Below, in pieces: positions 1 to 8,428 of a stretch of 64,000 nucleotides of DNA. The notes under the pieces are model-generated. The model saw only the letters and a program-made list of their open reading frames with translations, was not told the DNA's origin and searched no databases. Origin of the DNA: CAYNRA01 sp046296415. Lineage in GTDB: Bacteria > Bacteroidota > Bacteroidia > Cytophagales > Spirosomataceae. A program made the position numbers and the translations under genes. The stretch lies in contig JBKBLN010000002.1 in assembly GCA_046296415.1 (NCBI GenBank), positions 806,001 to 870,000 of the forward strand, read 5' to 3'. Numbering within the stretch: the stretch's first letter is position 1; each line of letters opens with the position of its first letter.

Positions 1-65
1 ACAGGATCGTAGATTTCCAAGAAAAAGCGGAGATGCTGGGACAGTATTTTCAGGACTCCGGTTAA
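1..65 (+). CDS. Possible C-terminal end of an unrecognised protein, cut by window edge
   Basis: A reading frame is open from base 3 to a TAA at 63-65 and encodes about 20 residues ending in GQYFQDSG. The composition looks protein-like, but there is too little to assign a family and the start lies outside the window. It could also be chance. Nothing downstream continues it. Confidence 0.25.
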   Translation, partial: RIVDFQEKAEMLGQYFQDSG

Positions 66-459
66 ATTATGGACTACTGAGGTAGGGATTTAGGTAGTGG
101 ATCCGTAAGGAGGTGTTTCACATGTTCGAATGTAAAGGAAACGGTAAACAAAGCTCCAAACGAACCAATCAACCCGGTCTACTTGCTCAATGGTGACGCA
201 TTCGAGAAAAAGAGCGGCCCAAGGTTGGGTTTAAAAAGCCAAAGTCTCCATTCAAAGTGTCCAAATGTAATGAACATGCCACATCGGTTCAACTTTTGTA
301 GTATATGGAATGTTTCTGTTGCTGTCCAAAATCCGTTGTTTCACCAAGCGCCACTCGGATGTTATGACTATTCAATGACAAATCCGTCGAACATTCTCTT
401 GATTTTATACTAGTAAATTTTGAGCTCAGCCTTTCTTAATTTAAAAAGATTGTGTAAGC
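66..459. other. Spacer without a recognisable gene
   Basis: About 400 bases with no convincing coding region. One oddity is a perfect AGGAGG at 108-113 placed 8 bases before an ATG at 122. It opens only a 24-codon frame ending at 196 that resembles nothing I know. Strong Shine-Dalgarno sites are uncommon in Bacteroidota, so this may be a leftover of transferred DNA, but the evidence is thin. Confidence 0.4.
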
Positions 460-479
460 TTGTATCCATCTGGATACAA
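460..479. promoter_or_regulatory. Palindromic operator in front of the toxin-antitoxin pair
   Basis: Perfect 8-base arms TTGTATCC and GGATACAA are separated by ATCT and end 8 bases before the toxin ATG at 488. HigA-type antitoxins usually autorepress by binding a palindrome over their own promoter, so the position fits that role. Binding itself is inferred. Confidence 0.55.
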
Positions 480-487
480 ACTATTGA

Positions 488-798
488 ATGTACCTAATTG
501 AGAAAACCAGCGAGTTTGACAATTGGCTTAAGAAACGGCAAGAGCTAAAGCAAAAATATTATTTCACATTCAAAAGATTGAGACTGACGGGCACTTTGGT
601 GACTGCGAACCTGTTGGAGATGGCATCCGCGAATTGAAAATCCACTATGCTAAGGGATATAGGATATATTTCAAAGAATCACAAGGCAAAATTATTATTC
701 TACTCATTGGTGGGGATAAATCAACTCAACAAAAAGACATCGAAAAGGCAAAGGAGATTTTAAAACGACTTAAAAGGCAGAAAAATGGAAAATTCTAA
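488..798 (+). pseudogene. HigB/RelE-like addiction-module toxin, frameshifted
   Basis: The frame from ATG 488 reads MYLIEKTSEFDNWLKK, then hits TGA at 635 after 49 codons. From about 550 the next frame continues with HFGDCEPVGDGIRELKIHY, AKGYRIYFKESQGKIIILL and IGGDKSTQQKDIEKAKEIL to TAA at 796-798. Together these are the two halves of a RelE/HigB-type mRNA interferase (the putative addiction module killer protein family, about 100 residues). The break lies in the A-rich stretch 545-559 and needs one base added. Relatives carry KAKAKI here, so a 7-base loss is equally possible. The intended stop overlaps the antitoxin ATG at 785 by 14 bases, as expected for this operon type. A sequencing error or a programmed -1 shift are alternatives. 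As written, the toxin is inactive. Confidence 0.8.
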
Positions 799-1069
799 AT
801 TTGATATAGCTGATTATTTGGAAAGTAACGAAATGATAGCTGAATACCTCAATACTGTTTTAGCAGAAGGAAATGAATCTGATGTTATTGTAGCTATTGG
901 GCATGTTGCAAAATCAATTGGAATGACCAAAATTGCTCAAGAAACCGGATTAAGCAGACCAAGTTTATATAAAGCTTTATCTGACGGAGCAAAACCTCAA
1001 TTTGAGACAATCATGAAAGCATTACGGGCAATCGGTGGACAAATTCAGATAAATCCCGTGACTACTTAA
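785..1069 (+). CDS. HigA-like antitoxin, HTH addiction-module antidote
   Basis: A 94-residue protein of the putative addiction module antidote family. The first 30 residues are acidic and likely contact the toxin. A helix-turn-helix follows at about 50-80 (MTKIAQETGLSRPSLYKAL). It would bind DNA and neutralise the RelE/HigB-type toxin encoded just upstream. The start overlaps the toxin's intended end, so the pair was translationally coupled. The toxin is frameshifted while this gene is intact, the usual outcome when toxin loss is harmless and the antitoxin may retain a repressor role on the palindrome at 460-479. Confidence 0.85.
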   Translation: MENSKFDIADYLESNEMIAEYLNTVLAEGNESDVIVAIGHVAKSIGMTKIAQETGLSRPSLYKALSDGAKPQFETIMKALRAIGGQIQINPVTT

Positions 1070-1410
1070 TGAAAATACACCAAAACATCAAGCATGAAAT
1101 ATTAGTGTTTGGGTAGCCGCTGGACGTATTCTGCTCCACATAGGCATTTATAATGGCTATTAGAGACTAAGCACTCAATCCCTAACATAAATTTAAAGTG
1201 ACATACTCCTGACATCTAGATTTAGGCCATATCGCCTTCCCTAAATTTAGACGGGGATTATCTTCACAAAATCGTATTTACCAAATGGCTTTAACGCCCG
1301 TACTCCCATTTCTGCCCTTTTTTCCTTGTGGAGGATTATCTTTAGGATCAAAAAAGCGAACCAATTTGAGGGAAATAGGTCATTCCAGCTTTGATAAGCT
1401 AATCTCCATT
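1070..1410. other. Spacer with an inverted repeat and possible gene remnant
   Basis: No intact gene. An imperfect inverted repeat (12-base arms, one mismatch) lies at 1215-1226 and 1240-1251. On the minus strand two adjacent open stretches look protein-like. One (1379 to stop 1278-1280) contains LVRFFDPKDNPPQGKKGRNG; the other, in the next frame, ends ALKPFGKYDFVKIIPV at stop 1247-1249. They could be two halves of a decayed gene, but no family is recognised. Confidence 0.35.
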
Positions 1411-2403
1411 TTACGATTCCCTCATTTGCTTTAGGAAAGCGTCTTTCACCACTTTGGCTGTTTTATGCTCCCCAGAATGGTGCCAACCCGGAGGCATCCA
1501 GATGTACAGCCACTTGGCCTTCCAGGTTGGGGCATGGTAGACATCGTGGAATAACGCCGTGATCTCCCCAAAATAAGCATCTAAAAAATCACCTTCTTTC
1601 ATCGGCCGAGTGATTCCATATTCGGGAGCGGTAGTTACTTCCTCATGCTGAAGCGTCCCGAAAACACGATCCCAAATAGAAAGCAAATTGCAAAAATTGG
1701 TATCCATGTACAGTGGATTGCGCGCATGATGCACCCGGTGGTGAGAAGGGGTCAGGATATAATGTTGTAGAAACCCGAGCCGGCCATCTCGAAGTAGGTT
1801 TTCCCCCACATGGATGAAAGCCCCCCACGTGCCATCGATGAACATGATGAGGAATAGTGTGCTGGGATCCACCCCCAGTAGGATGCACAAGGTAGTTCGG
1901 ATAAAATCGGCATAAGGCGCTTCCAAAAAGAAATGAGCGTAAGTCACCGACAGATTCATGTACTCGGGAGCGTGGTGCGTCGAATGTAGGCACCAAAAAA
2001 GCCTTACTTTATGCCCTAAGTAATGGTAGACAAAATGAGCTAATTCCCACACCACATACCCATACAGGAAAGCGTACCATGAAAACTCCAAGGTAAACAA
2101 CGCGTACGGCTGAAACAGGGCGATGCAATAACCGACCAAGCCAATGGAGATAAATCGAGAAATAAACCGATTGAAAACGTAGGTAAAAAAGGCGATTCGG
2201 TATTGAACAAACGTCAATCGCCGGTAGAAAAAAGCTCGGATTACTTCAATGATGAGTAAAATCGGAATCATGGGACCAAAAACAGCTCCAGCTCCCTCTC
2301 GGGTGAATAGAATCTGGTAATTTCCCGATTGAATTAGCTGAATAAGTGGATCAAGTCCGAAAAATCCTTTGATTTCTTGGATGATGGTTTCAATAACAAA
2401 CAT
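1411..2403 (-). CDS. Sterol desaturase / fatty acid hydroxylase family membrane protein
   Basis: A 330-residue integral membrane di-iron enzyme of the fatty acid hydroxylase superfamily, which hydroxylates or desaturates lipid chains or sterol-like rings using O2. Histidine clusters typical of the family are visible: HFVYH, HSTHH, HVGEN and SHHRVHH, between about residues 120 and 230. At least four hydrophobic segments surround them. The ATG at 2403 is the natural start. The gene stands alone; the next minus-strand gene upstream, an S9 peptidase, ends 145 bases away. The substrate cannot be read from the sequence; in Bacteroidota these proteins may act on membrane lipids. Confidence 0.85.
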   Translation of the reverse strand: MFVIETIIQEIKGFFGLDPLIQLIQSGNYQILFTREGAGAVFGPMIPILLIIEVIRAFFYRRLTFVQYRIAFFTYVFNRFISRFISIGLVGYCIALFQPYALFTLEFSWYAFLYGYVVWELAHFVYHYLGHKVRLFWCLHSTHHAPEYMNLSVTYAHFFLEAPYADFIRTTLCILLGVDPSTLFLIMFIDGTWGAFIHVGENLLRDGRLGFLQHYILTPSHHRVHHARNPLYMDTNFCNLLSIWDRVFGTLQHEEVTTAPEYGITRPMKEGDFLDAYFGEITALFHDVYHAPTWKAKWLYIWMPPGWHHSGEHKTAKVVKDAFLKQMRES

Positions 2404-2548
2404 GCGTTAAAAAGGTCAGGGTTGAATAGGGTATTGGGTTAAATTTAATCCGAATGTAGACAATTTCAAGGAAAATCAGTCCATCCCACCCAACAAAAAA
2501 TGGGACCCCCGAATCATCGAGCGTCCCATGTTGTATCCACCTTCGAAT

Positions 2549-4696
2549 TTATTTGGAATTGCCTACGTAGCGTTCAAAAAACTCATAAATCCGGAGCATT
2601 CGATCGATCCGTTGCCGAACGTTTCCGGAACGCGAAAGTTCGTGAGTCCCTCCTGGCATCCGAACATATTCCACTTCTTTTCCTAGGTATTTCATACTTC
2701 GGAACATCATTTCGGACTGTGACACCCCTGTACGCAAATCATTTTCGCCATGCTTGATCAACAGAGGCGTTTTAATTTTATCTACGAACGTGTAAGGAGA
2801 ATTGGCTTTTAACTTGGTAACAGACTCCTCTTCCCAAGGCAATCCGAAATAATTGGGTGCCAAACGCCATGCATTGGCTTCGCCCATGAAGGTGGTTAGC
2901 TCATAAACCCCACGCTGGGCAAATGCCGCTTTGAATCGATGATCATGTGCCACAATCCAGGCCGTCAAATAGCCTGCATACGACCCACCCGTGATGACTT
3001 GCCGGTCGGGATCTGCCCAAGATTCTTTAGCGGCATCGGAAGCAGCCGCTAGGACGTCCTCTTGTGGACCCGTTCCCCAGTCGCGGTAATTGGCAAATTG
3101 AAATGTTTTGCCATACCCACCCGAACCACGCGGATTGGCATACACCACTCCATACCCTTGGGCACAGAAAAATTGGAATTCGTGCCACATGGAGAACTCG
3201 CCAGGCCCCCACATGGCGGTCGGGCCTCCATGCATATTCAATAAAAGGGGGTATTTCTGGCCAACGACCCGTTCGGTGGGAGGCATGATCCAATATTCCA
3301 CCGACTGTCCCAAGCTGTTTTTATACGTTCTTTTTTCGGGCAAACTCAGTTTTTTACCCGCCAACCAAGTTGAGTTATGAGAAGTAAGCACTTTTTCGGC
3401 TTTGAATGTCCAATCATTGCTATATAATTCAGACGGATTGGAAACTTGCGTTTTGGCATAAACCAACCCATTGCCTACTTGAGCGAAGTCGGAGATTCCG
3501 GTTTCATAATCGGTGAGTCGTTCTACTTTTTTCGACTTCAAAGTATATCGAAACAATGGAATTCCACCATTGGAAGAAGCCGTAAAGTAGAGAACTTCAG
3601 AAGTAGGCGCCCAGTCCAAACTACCCGGAACCCGATCAAAGTCAACCACTTGCCGTTGTGTACCATCTACCTTGGCAATCACCAATTGGCCAAACGAAAG
3701 TAGATTGGGGGTATTCATCACCATAGCCATCCATTGGCCATTGGGCGAAATGCTTACTTGAGAAAAACTTTTACCGGACTCCTCTACCACTGTATTTTTC
3801 TGCCCTGTAACAGGATCAATCCGAATCACAATCGATTCCTGCTCTCGATCGGGATGCTCATTTTGATCCTTCCCCGTGACGGCCCAAATGGTTTTACCAT
3901 CGGGCGACCAATTGGCTTGCCCAACGGACCAAAAGCCAGTAGTTAATGGTTTTGCTTTGGCATTTTCCTCCAAGGAAGCGATCATCAGATGGGAAAATCG
4001 CATATCCGGCTCCACGGTGGCTTCACCATGAAAATTGAGTCGGTTGATTACTTTGGCTTTTTTATCCTCCACATCTTTCTGTAAAAAAGCGCGAATTTCG
4101 GCCAAAGATCCATCAGGATTAGGTTTTATACCCTTCTGAGGCTGCAAGAAATCATTGGAAGCAAAGCCCGGTTTTTCAAAAGACCATGACGGAACGGTTT
4201 TGGACGGATTTAATACGGAGTCTTTTAGTAATTCTGGGAAGGAAATACTGACCGAGAAAAGAACCTGCTTACCATCGGGTGATATTTTGGGGGAACCCAA
4301 GCCTCTTGACGAACTAAACAGGGCTTGTGCTTCGCCCCCGTCCAATGGCATATGATACAACGTGGACTTCCCTTGGTCGGATCGGACAAAATAAACAGAC
4401 TTCCCATCCGGTGCAAAGAATGCTTGAGAGGCAGACACTTTTCCACGGGTGAGAGGCTTAGTCGTACCGGAGGCAACATCTAATACATACAAATGAGTTT
4501 TGTAATCATATTCCCACGAAGCGCCTTCTACGGACTCAATGCTTCGTAGTTCGTACACTACTTTTTTCTGATCAGGCGACACCACCAAGTTGGCCACTTG
4601 TTTGATTTGGGTCATGTCGGTCACCGTTATTTTGGAACTGGGAGCTTGTGCCCAAGCTACCACAGACCAAACGAGTAAAAAGATCGTTTTTTTCAT
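2549..4696 (-). CDS. Secreted S9 family prolyl oligopeptidase-like peptidase
   Basis: 715 residues with a signal peptide (MKKTIFLLVWSVVAWAQA). The N-terminal two thirds carry beta-propeller repeats of the SPDGKxxxF type, and the last 250 residues form an alpha/beta hydrolase. The oxyanion motif HGGP is followed by the nucleophile motif GGSYAGY with Ser572, Asp653 in HGENDLRT and His685 in GGTHE, a complete catalytic triad of the dipeptidyl-peptidase/acylaminoacyl-peptidase group. It most likely trims peptides in the periplasm for uptake. The gene is monocistronic and divergent from the DsbA-like gene at 4837. The exact specificity (prolyl, acylamino or dipeptidyl) is not determined by the motifs. 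Confidence 0.92.
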   Translation of the reverse strand: MKKTIFLLVWSVVAWAQAPSSKITVTDMTQIKQVANLVVSPDQKKVVYELRSIESVEGASWEYDYKTHLYVLDVASGTTKPLTRGKVSASQAFFAPDGKSVYFVRSDQGKSTLYHMPLDGGEAQALFSSSRGLGSPKISPDGKQVLFSVSISFPELLKDSVLNPSKTVPSWSFEKPGFASNDFLQPQKGIKPNPDGSLAEIRAFLQKDVEDKKAKVINRLNFHGEATVEPDMRFSHLMIASLEENAKAKPLTTGFWSVGQANWSPDGKTIWAVTGKDQNEHPDREQESIVIRIDPVTGQKNTVVEESGKSFSQVSISPNGQWMAMVMNTPNLLSFGQLVIAKVDGTQRQVVDFDRVPGSLDWAPTSEVLYFTASSNGGIPLFRYTLKSKKVERLTDYETGISDFAQVGNGLVYAKTQVSNPSELYSNDWTFKAEKVLTSHNSTWLAGKKLSLPEKRTYKNSLGQSVEYWIMPPTERVVGQKYPLLLNMHGGPTAMWGPGEFSMWHEFQFFCAQGYGVVYANPRGSGGYGKTFQFANYRDWGTGPQEDVLAAASDAAKESWADPDRQVITGGSYAGYLTAWIVAHDHRFKAAFAQRGVYELTTFMGEANAWRLAPNYFGLPWEEESVTKLKANSPYTFVDKIKTPLLIKHGENDLRTGVSQSEMMFRSMKYLGKEVEYVRMPGGTHELSRSGNVRQRIDRMLRIYEFFERYVGNSK

Positions 4697-4836
4697 ATTC
4701 GTTTATCTGGTTTAGGGTAAAAGTAAAAGGAAAGTTTGAGATTTGAGTGGAAACCCCATCAAATCGGAGGCTTTGTGGACTTATCCAAACTTTTCGTATT
4801 CCATGACTGTTTGCCAGTATATCATCCAACAAAATC

Positions 4837-5526
4837 ATGTCAATTCCTATTTCGATCGTTTCGGATGTCGCATGCCCTTGGTGTTACATTGGCAAGAAAC
4901 GTCTTGAAAAAGCCTTGGACCAATTCCCAGCTGGCACTTTTTCTGTTCAATGGCATCCCTTCCAACTGGATCCAACCATTCCGATGGAGGGACTCCCTCG
5001 TGATACGTATTTTGTGAAAAAATTTGGTGATTCTGGTCGTCTTGAACAGATTTTTCAGCAGGTAACTCAAGTAGGTGAACAAGAGGGCATTTCGTTTCGG
5101 TTTGACCAAATGCCCAAGGCCATTCAGACCTTACCTTTGCATCAATTGTTACATCAGGCAGGTCAGGAAGGATTTCAGGACGCACTGGAAGAGCGTTTTT
5201 TCAAAGCCTATTTTGAGGAAGGTTTGGATCTGAGTCAGTTGGAACAAGTGCAGAACCTCTTACTTGAGTTTGGGTGGGATGCTCCCAAAACAGCCTCCAT
5301 TTGGAACGATGACCAGATTCGATCCACCGTTCAAGCAGAAATTCAACATTTCCAACAAGGTGGTATCTCGGGGGTTCCTTTCTTTATTTTAAACAATAAG
5401 TACGGGGTAAGTGGGGCGCAAGCCACCACCACGTTTGTGCAAGCTCTGACCCAAATTCTTGAAGAAGAAAAAGTACAAACATCGGTAGAGGGCAACGCCT
5501 GCGACATCGAAACAGGTATATGTTAA
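4837..5526 (+). CDS. DsbA family oxidoreductase, FrnE-like
   Basis: A 229-residue thioredoxin-fold protein with the active-site motif Cys13-Pro-Trp-Cys16 right after the first strand and the cis-proline loop GGISGVPFF near residue 180. A helical domain is inserted between. It lacks a signal peptide, so it acts in the cytoplasm, as FrnE proteins do. FrnE members catalyse thiol-disulfide exchange and are linked to oxidative-stress tolerance; some relatives isomerise polyketides. The C-terminus ends with a further Cys pair (ACDIETGIC). The gene sits upstream of a fatty acid desaturase and a glutathione peroxidase, but a promoter-like TACCTTG lies between it and the desaturase. Confidence 0.88.
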   Translation: MSIPISIVSDVACPWCYIGKKRLEKALDQFPAGTFSVQWHPFQLDPTIPMEGLPRDTYFVKKFGDSGRLEQIFQQVTQVGEQEGISFRFDQMPKAIQTLPLHQLLHQAGQEGFQDALEERFFKAYFEEGLDLSQLEQVQNLLLEFGWDAPKTASIWNDDQIRSTVQAEIQHFQQGGISGVPFFILNNKYGVSGAQATTTFVQALTQILEEEKVQTSVEGNACDIETGIC

Positions 5527-5615
5527 ATCAATAATAATTAGTGCACTAAACTTGGTGGAAAAGGAATGTTTTGTTGTACCTTGTTGGGCCAAACACTCTT
5601 TTTTTACCAAGTTTT

Positions 5616-6701
5616 ATGTCTAAGTTGTCTTTTTCAAATCCACACAAAGGATTGTTTTTTTCTGTTCTCCGTCAACGTACCGAAGCCTATTTTAAAGAAA
5701 ATCAAGTAGCCAAAACAGGTGGCATGCCACATCTGATCAAAGCAATTTCTCTTCTCAGCCTGTACTTTATTCCATATTTCTGGCTTTTAATAACGGAACC
5801 CTCCGGTTGGGTAGCTTGGTTGGCCACCGTTCTGATGGGTTTTGGCATTGCAGGCGTAGGCATGTGTGTTATGCACGATGCTCTTCATGGTTCTCTCTCC
5901 TCACACAAATGGATCAATCGTCTTCTAGGATCTAGTATCTACTTTTTGGGAGGAAATGCCTACAATTGGGAGGTACAGCATAATCGACTTCACCATACGT
6001 ACACCAACATTCACGAAGTCGATGAAGATATTACGGGTAAATTTCTTTTGCGCCTGTCATTTCACGATCAAAGAAAGGGCTTACATCAATTTCAACATAT
6101 TTATGCTTTCTTTTTGTATAGTCTTATGACGATATCTTTTTTATGGAAAGATTTTAAAGAGATCTATTTTTTCAATGCGTTGGCAGAGCAAAAGATTGTT
6201 AAGCCCTTTCCAAAAAAGGAGATCTGGATTCTTTTAGCTTCCAAGGTAGGCTATATTGTTTTTATTGGAGTAATCCCAGCCATGTTTACATCGTATTCAC
6301 TAGGGGAATGGTTCTTGGGTTTTATGACCATGCATCTAGTAGCTGGTTTAATTTTAAGCATCATTTTTCAAATGGCCCACATCGTGGAAGGGGCTGATCA
6401 CCCTCATCTTTCAGAAAACGGACAAATTGAAAACGATTGGGCCATCCACCAACTACAAACCACGGCCAATTTTTTTGGTACGGGTACATGGTTTTCATGG
6501 TATGTAGGTGGCTTGGATTATCAAGTGGAGCACCATTTGTTCCCCCATATTTCGCATGTTCATTACCCCAAACTCTCGGCTATCGTCGCGCAAACTGCAC
6601 AAGAATTTGGATTGACCTATGTGAATCACCCAGGTGTCCGGCAAGCACTTAAGGCCCACATCCAACAACTTAAAAATCTGGGACATCGCGATTCTCTTTG
6701 A
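5616..6701 (+). CDS. Membrane fatty acid desaturase
   Basis: 361 residues from ATG 5616, chosen because an upstream TTG extension (5571) overlaps the promoter-like TACCTTG at 5577 and adds no conserved residues. The three histidine boxes of front-end or acyl-lipid desaturases are present: HDALH at 87-91, HNRLHH at 122-127 and QVEHH at 303-307. Four or more membrane spans surround them. The enzyme introduces double bonds into membrane fatty acyl chains using O2 and a di-iron centre and probably supports membrane fluidity in the cold. The QxEHH third box resembles linoleoyl-CoA/delta-6-type members; regiospecificity is not readable. Confidence 0.92.
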   Translation: MSKLSFSNPHKGLFFSVLRQRTEAYFKENQVAKTGGMPHLIKAISLLSLYFIPYFWLLITEPSGWVAWLATVLMGFGIAGVGMCVMHDALHGSLSSHKWINRLLGSSIYFLGGNAYNWEVQHNRLHHTYTNIHEVDEDITGKFLLRLSFHDQRKGLHQFQHIYAFFLYSLMTISFLWKDFKEIYFFNALAEQKIVKPFPKKEIWILLASKVGYIVFIGVIPAMFTSYSLGEWFLGFMTMHLVAGLILSIIFQMAHIVEGADHPHLSENGQIENDWAIHQLQTTANFFGTGTWFSWYVGGLDYQVEHHLFPHISHVHYPKLSAIVAQTAQEFGLTYVNHPGVRQALKAHIQQLKNLGHRDSL

Positions 6702-6750
6702 ACATTCTGATAAAATTCATGGTTTTGACACCAGTAAACGCCACAACCAT

Positions 6751-7356
6751 ATGCGGATCACTTTATTTGGTATCATTATTTGCTTATCGCTTATTTCCAT
6801 GAATTTCAAAACGTTAAAGAACATTTTTTCCGACAAAAAGATCAAAGCTGAAGCCCCCTCTGCACCCGCCAAGGCGCAGGGTTCGCTGTATGATTTTTCC
6901 GCCACCACCTTAGATGGCAAAAAAGTCGCCCTGAAAGAATATGCAGGTAAGAAAGTAATCATTTTGAACGTAGCCTCAAAATGTGGTTTCACTCCTCAAT
7001 ACGCCGACTGGGAAAGTTATTACAAGAAAAACCGGGACAAAGTCGTGGTTTTGGGCTTTCCTGCCAATGATTTTATGGGCCAAGAACCCGGTTCAGAGGA
7101 GGACATTGCTGCATTTTGCCAAAAAAATTATGGGGTTTCCTTTCCTATGTTTTCCAAGGTATCGGTCATCAAAGGATCGGGACAACACCCTCTGTTTAAA
7201 TGGCTAAGCACCAAAGAATTGAACGGTTGGAATGATAAAGAGCCAACTTGGAATTTTTGTAAATACGTCATCAATGAAAAAGGTGAACTAACTCACTTTT
7301 TCGGCTCGAAAGTAACGCCTTCGGATCCTGACTTTAAAAAGGCCATCGGCATCTAA
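6751..7356 (+). CDS. Glutathione peroxidase family thiol peroxidase, membrane-anchored
   Basis: 201 residues from ATG 6751; the longer GTG frame at 6634 overlaps the desaturase and is not needed. An N-terminal hydrophobic segment (ITLFGIIICLSLI) directs export or anchoring. The peroxidatic Cys78 stands in NVASKCGFTPQY, with Gln111 in GFPANDFMGQEPGS and Trp167-Asn168 in WNF completing the tetrad. Cys replaces selenocysteine, and such bacterial members usually use thioredoxin. It reduces lipid or hydrogen peroxides, which fits its position 49 bases behind a lipid desaturase. Confidence 0.92.
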   Translation: MRITLFGIIICLSLISMNFKTLKNIFSDKKIKAEAPSAPAKAQGSLYDFSATTLDGKKVALKEYAGKKVIILNVASKCGFTPQYADWESYYKKNRDKVVVLGFPANDFMGQEPGSEEDIAAFCQKNYGVSFPMFSKVSVIKGSGQHPLFKWLSTKELNGWNDKEPTWNFCKYVINEKGELTHFFGSKVTPSDPDFKKAIGI

Positions 7357-7456
7357 TTATTTTTTGGATCGACTCCCCCTATGGAATGGTGTAAGCTTTT
7401 ATTCACCAAGCCATAGGGTTTTTTGTTGTATCTTCCCCCCCATAAAGTTTTCCACT

Positions 7457-8332
7457 ATGAAGAAATGGATCCAAGCCGCACGCCTGCGAACTCTTCCACT
7501 TGCTCTCTCCTCCATCGGCATGGGAGGGATCGTCGCATGGTTTGATGCCCGCTTTTCAACCCCTGTATTTGTCATGGCTTGCCTAACCACCATCTCCCTA
7601 CAAATACTTTCTAACTTTGCCAATGATTACGGGGATACACAGAATGGGGCTGATTTAGCAGGGCGAGTGGGCCCTGCCCGATCCGTCCAGACAGGAGAGA
7701 TCACCATTCCCCAAATGAAGACGGCCATCAAGATCATGATCGGCCTGTCTCTTCTATTAGGCATCACTTTATTATTCATTGCGTTCGAAAGTTTTACTTC
7801 ACCCGCCTTTCTGTCGTTATTCGGGGTTGGTCTTGCGTCGATTGCAGCCGCCTATTTTTATACAGCCGGTAAAAATCCTTATGGCTATGCCGGTTTGGGT
7901 GATTTATCCGTCTTTGTATTTTTTGGCCTAGTAGGTGTGGCAGGTTCTTATTTTTTGTTCACACAAACCCTTTCCAACACCATTTGGCTTCCAGCCATGG
8001 CCAATGGTTTTTTAGCCACCGGCGTTTTGAACCTAAACAATATTCGGGATATCGCATCGGATCAGCGAGCCGGTAAACGGACGATTCCCACACGACTGGG
8101 TGCAACCAAGGCCAAAGCGTATCATATAGTCTTGCTCGTTGGGGCTATGGCCTCTCTTTGGCTCTACCACCAAACCTTACCCGACCATACCCCATGGTTT
8201 GTATTGATGTACCCGATTTTCTTTGTCAATATACTTCAGGTATATCGATTACCCAATCCAGACCCCTTACTTAAACAATTGTCTTTAAGTACTTTAGGAG
8301 TTGTTCTTCTTTTTTGGCTAGGCGGATTTTAA
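7457..8332 (+). CDS. menA: 1,4-dihydroxy-2-naphthoate polyprenyltransferase
   Basis: 291 residues from ATG 7457; the TTG extension from 7364 crosses the promoter-like TATCTTCC at 7429 and is rejected. A UbiA-type integral membrane prenyltransferase with about eight spans. The first aspartate motif is NDYGDTQNGAD at 56-66, and the second is in NNIRDIASDQRAGKRTIPTRLG. It joins a polyprenyl chain to DHNA to make demethylmenaquinone, the respiratory quinone precursor in Bacteroidota. No other men gene is nearby. A 14-base palindrome (AGGAAT TT ATTCCT, 8333-8346) follows the stop directly but has no T-run. Confidence 0.92.
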   Translation: MKKWIQAARLRTLPLALSSIGMGGIVAWFDARFSTPVFVMACLTTISLQILSNFANDYGDTQNGADLAGRVGPARSVQTGEITIPQMKTAIKIMIGLSLLLGITLLFIAFESFTSPAFLSLFGVGLASIAAAYFYTAGKNPYGYAGLGDLSVFVFFGLVGVAGSYFLFTQTLSNTIWLPAMANGFLATGVLNLNNIRDIASDQRAGKRTIPTRLGATKAKAYHIVLLVGAMASLWLYHQTLPDHTPWFVLMYPIFFVNILQVYRLPNPDPLLKQLSLSTLGVVLLFWLGGF

Positions 8333-8374
8333 AGGAATTTATTCCTCAAAATAGAACATAACCTGAAAAGTTCG

Positions 8375-8382
8375 TAGTTTTG
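8375..8382 (+). promoter_or_regulatory. Bacteroidota-type -7 element TAGTTTTG
   Basis: An exact TAnnTTTG match lies 46 bases before the TPR gene start at 8429. No clear TTG box is seen at the -33 distance, so this is a moderate-confidence promoter. Confidence 0.45.
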
Positions 8383-8428
8383 GGTTGGGAGTAATCTCCT
8401 TACCTAACGCTCTTAAAATCAACCTAAA

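Noticed and set aside
2500..2757. Plus-strand frame over the S9 peptidase end
   Set aside because: Opposite the catalytic His region of the peptidase; no signature of its own.
6634..6750. Longer glutathione peroxidase start (GTG)
   Set aside because: Overlaps the desaturase end and hides the signal/anchor segment that starts at ATG 6751.
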